This document shows, piece after piece, positions 7,598-8,534 of a stretch of DNA of 8,534 nt. The notes under the pieces are model-generated. The model was given only the letters and a program-made list of their open reading frames with translations. It made no database searches and was not told the origin of the DNA. Both the position numbers and the translations under genes were made by a program. This stretch comes from an uncultured Desulfobacterium sp. (GTDB taxonomy: Bacteria > Desulfobacterota > Desulfobacteria > Desulfobacterales > Desulfobacteraceae), in assembly GCA_937124525.1 (NCBI GenBank), contig CAKZLA010000258.1, forward strand, positions 1 through 8,534, given 5' to 3'. Numbering within the stretch: position 1 is the stretch's first letter; each line of letters opens with the position of its first letter.

Positions 7598-8534
7598 TCA
7601 GGAAGCTCCTTTAAGGGCATTAAAAAGAGGACCATAAAGACGCCGGGCCAGCAAGGGAAAGGCGTTGTCGTGGGCCTGCCACAAGGAGTCAAAATCAGGG
7701 TAGGCCCGCAGGGCGCAGGGGGTATACCCAATTTCTCCGGGACGAAACCCATCTCCCTGGTACACTTTACTGGCTTCGTTTATGGCCATGGCCATGGCGG
7801 CCCGGGAAACCTCATCTCCCTTGTCTTCCCCATCCAAAGCATTCGCTCCAGCCTGGGTATTTTTTACCTCCGGTCCAGGCGCTTTTAAAAGCCAGGCCAT
7901 GGCCGTGCGGGGGGTGATGGGAAGCGGGACGCAAAGCCCCTGCCACCACAGATCAATGATGTCATGGAGAAGTTCCCTGGCGGCATTTTTTCCCAAGGGA
8001 CTCAGGGTCACGATACCATCCGGGGCCCCAAGGCAGCTTGTTAAAGACATGCCCACGGCACAGGCAATCACATGTTTTACCCATAGCCCCGTAAAGGGGG
8101 TCAGGCGCAGGGGGGTTCCCTTGGCATCCAGGATGTCATGGGAATAAAATTCCCATCTGGCAAGGGAGTCCATGGAAAAAGGGGAGATTGTACTCCGGGG
8201 ATTTTTATCCGCTGGGTTTTCCCCGGCATGGGCTGATGGAGATTTTGAAGCATCCGGAACGTCTGGGACTTTTGCTGAGTCTGGAGCATCTGCGCTGTGA
8301 AGACCATCTAAAAATCCTTCAACTATCTTCCCCCGAAGGGGACCCTTTTTCAGATGAAAAGATCGTTCTCGGGCCGGGATTTCATGGGGCCATTCGTGGC
8401 AAAGGGTTTCATTATAGTCCACCATGGCTGCCACGGGTGTTGTCAATGCATCCATGGCAAGCTGACCAAACCCTTTCATGGGCAGTTGTCCGGTGTTTAA
8501 AAGACGCAGGGCAGCTGTGTTTACTGCCTGATCA
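7598..8534 (-). CDS. recC: RecBCD enzyme subunit RecC, C-terminal part (gene continues past right edge)
   Basis: RecC is the scaffold that holds RecB and RecD, splits the duplex and reads Chi through an inactive nuclease-like C-terminal domain. About 312 codons are present (E. coli RecC is 1122 residues). The frame stays open through the right edge, so the ATG at 8479 is internal and not the start. The call rests on LLNTGQLPMKGFGQLAMDAL near the edge, IVEGFLDGL (52-60 counted from the internal Met), LWVKHVIACAVG (132-143), QGLCVPLPITPRTAMAWL (180-197) and the end ARRLYGPLFNAL (278-289). It rests equally on its place 2 bp ahead of recB. Two hydrophilic stretches look inserted: residues about 61-99 (Pro/Ala/Ser/Asp-rich) and 198-224. 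The fold is known to be hard to identify by sequence alone, so the operon position carries much of the weight. Confidence -1.
   Translation of the reverse strand, partial: DQAVNTAALRLLNTGQLPMKGFGQLAMDALTTPVAAMVDYNETLCHEWPHEIPARERSFHLKKGPLRGKIVEGFLDGLHSADAPDSAKVPDVPDASKSPSAHAGENPADKNPRSTISPFSMDSLARWEFYSHDILDAKGTPLRLTPFTGLWVKHVIACAVGMSLTSCLGAPDGIVTLSPLGKNAARELLHDIIDLWWQGLCVPLPITPRTAMAWLLKAPGPEVKNTQAGANALDGEDKGDEVSRAAMAMAINEASKVYQGDGFRPGEIGYTPCALRAYPDFDSLWQAHDNAFPLLARRLYGPLFNALKGAS
7606..7612 (-). promoter_or_regulatory. Ribosome binding site of recB inside the recC 3' end
   Basis: AAAGGAG on the minus strand lies within the last recC codons and ends 10 nt before the recB ATG. It overlaps coding sequence and fits translational coupling of the two subunits, which are needed in equal amounts. 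Confidence -1.

Noticed and set aside
7785..7802. Short tandem GCCATG repeats inside recC.
   Set aside because: They simply encode Ala-Met-Ala-Met within the RecC frame and are too few to be a meaningful repeat.
1..8534. Chi-like sites near recBCD (GCTGGTGG).
   Set aside because: Only near-matches such as GCTGGTGA near 4838 were noticed. The Chi sequence of this lineage is unknown, so no claim is possible.

Overview
The window looks like a chromosomal segment from a sulfate-reducing deltaproteobacterium, probably Desulfobacterales. This assignment is inferred from protein character, namely the style of the acetyl-CoA hydrolase remnant, the integron-integrase remnant and the diverged RecBCD. 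It was not checked by any search. About 83% of the window is one recC-recB-recD operon on the minus strand. The left 1.5 kb is a patchwork of broken or out-of-place genes.

Layout, left to right. Positions 1-747 (+) hold a decayed acetyl-CoA hydrolase/transferase gene with a large internal deletion and two frame changes. Positions 748-1332 (-) hold an intact, visibly AT-richer gmhA (sedoheptulose-7-phosphate isomerase). Positions 1376-1519 (+) hold a short, startless piece of protein that I read as the central/C-terminal part of an integron-type tyrosine recombinase. Positions 1527-3614 (-) are recD, 3741-7595 (-) recB, and 7598-8534 (-) the C-terminal part of recC, which runs off the right edge.

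RecB (3'-5' helicase plus nuclease), RecC (scaffold and Chi scanner) and RecD (5'-3' helicase) form the RecBCD enzyme, which resects double-strand ends and loads RecA. The genes are read in the order recC, recB, recD. There is a 2-bp gap between recC and recB, and 126 bp between recB and recD, where recD begins at a TTG codon. No ptrA-like gene lies between recC and recB, unlike in E. coli. All helicase and nuclease signature residues I looked for are present in RecB and RecD. Each subunit also carries an extra hydrophilic or low-complexity stretch compared with the E. coli proteins as I remember them.

I do not see a new multi-gene system here. The points most worth checking are the recombinase remnant beside an apparently acquired gmhA, the unusually long helicase-nuclease tether in RecB, and an AT-rich insertion in RecD with an A8G5 homopolymer in its coding strand.
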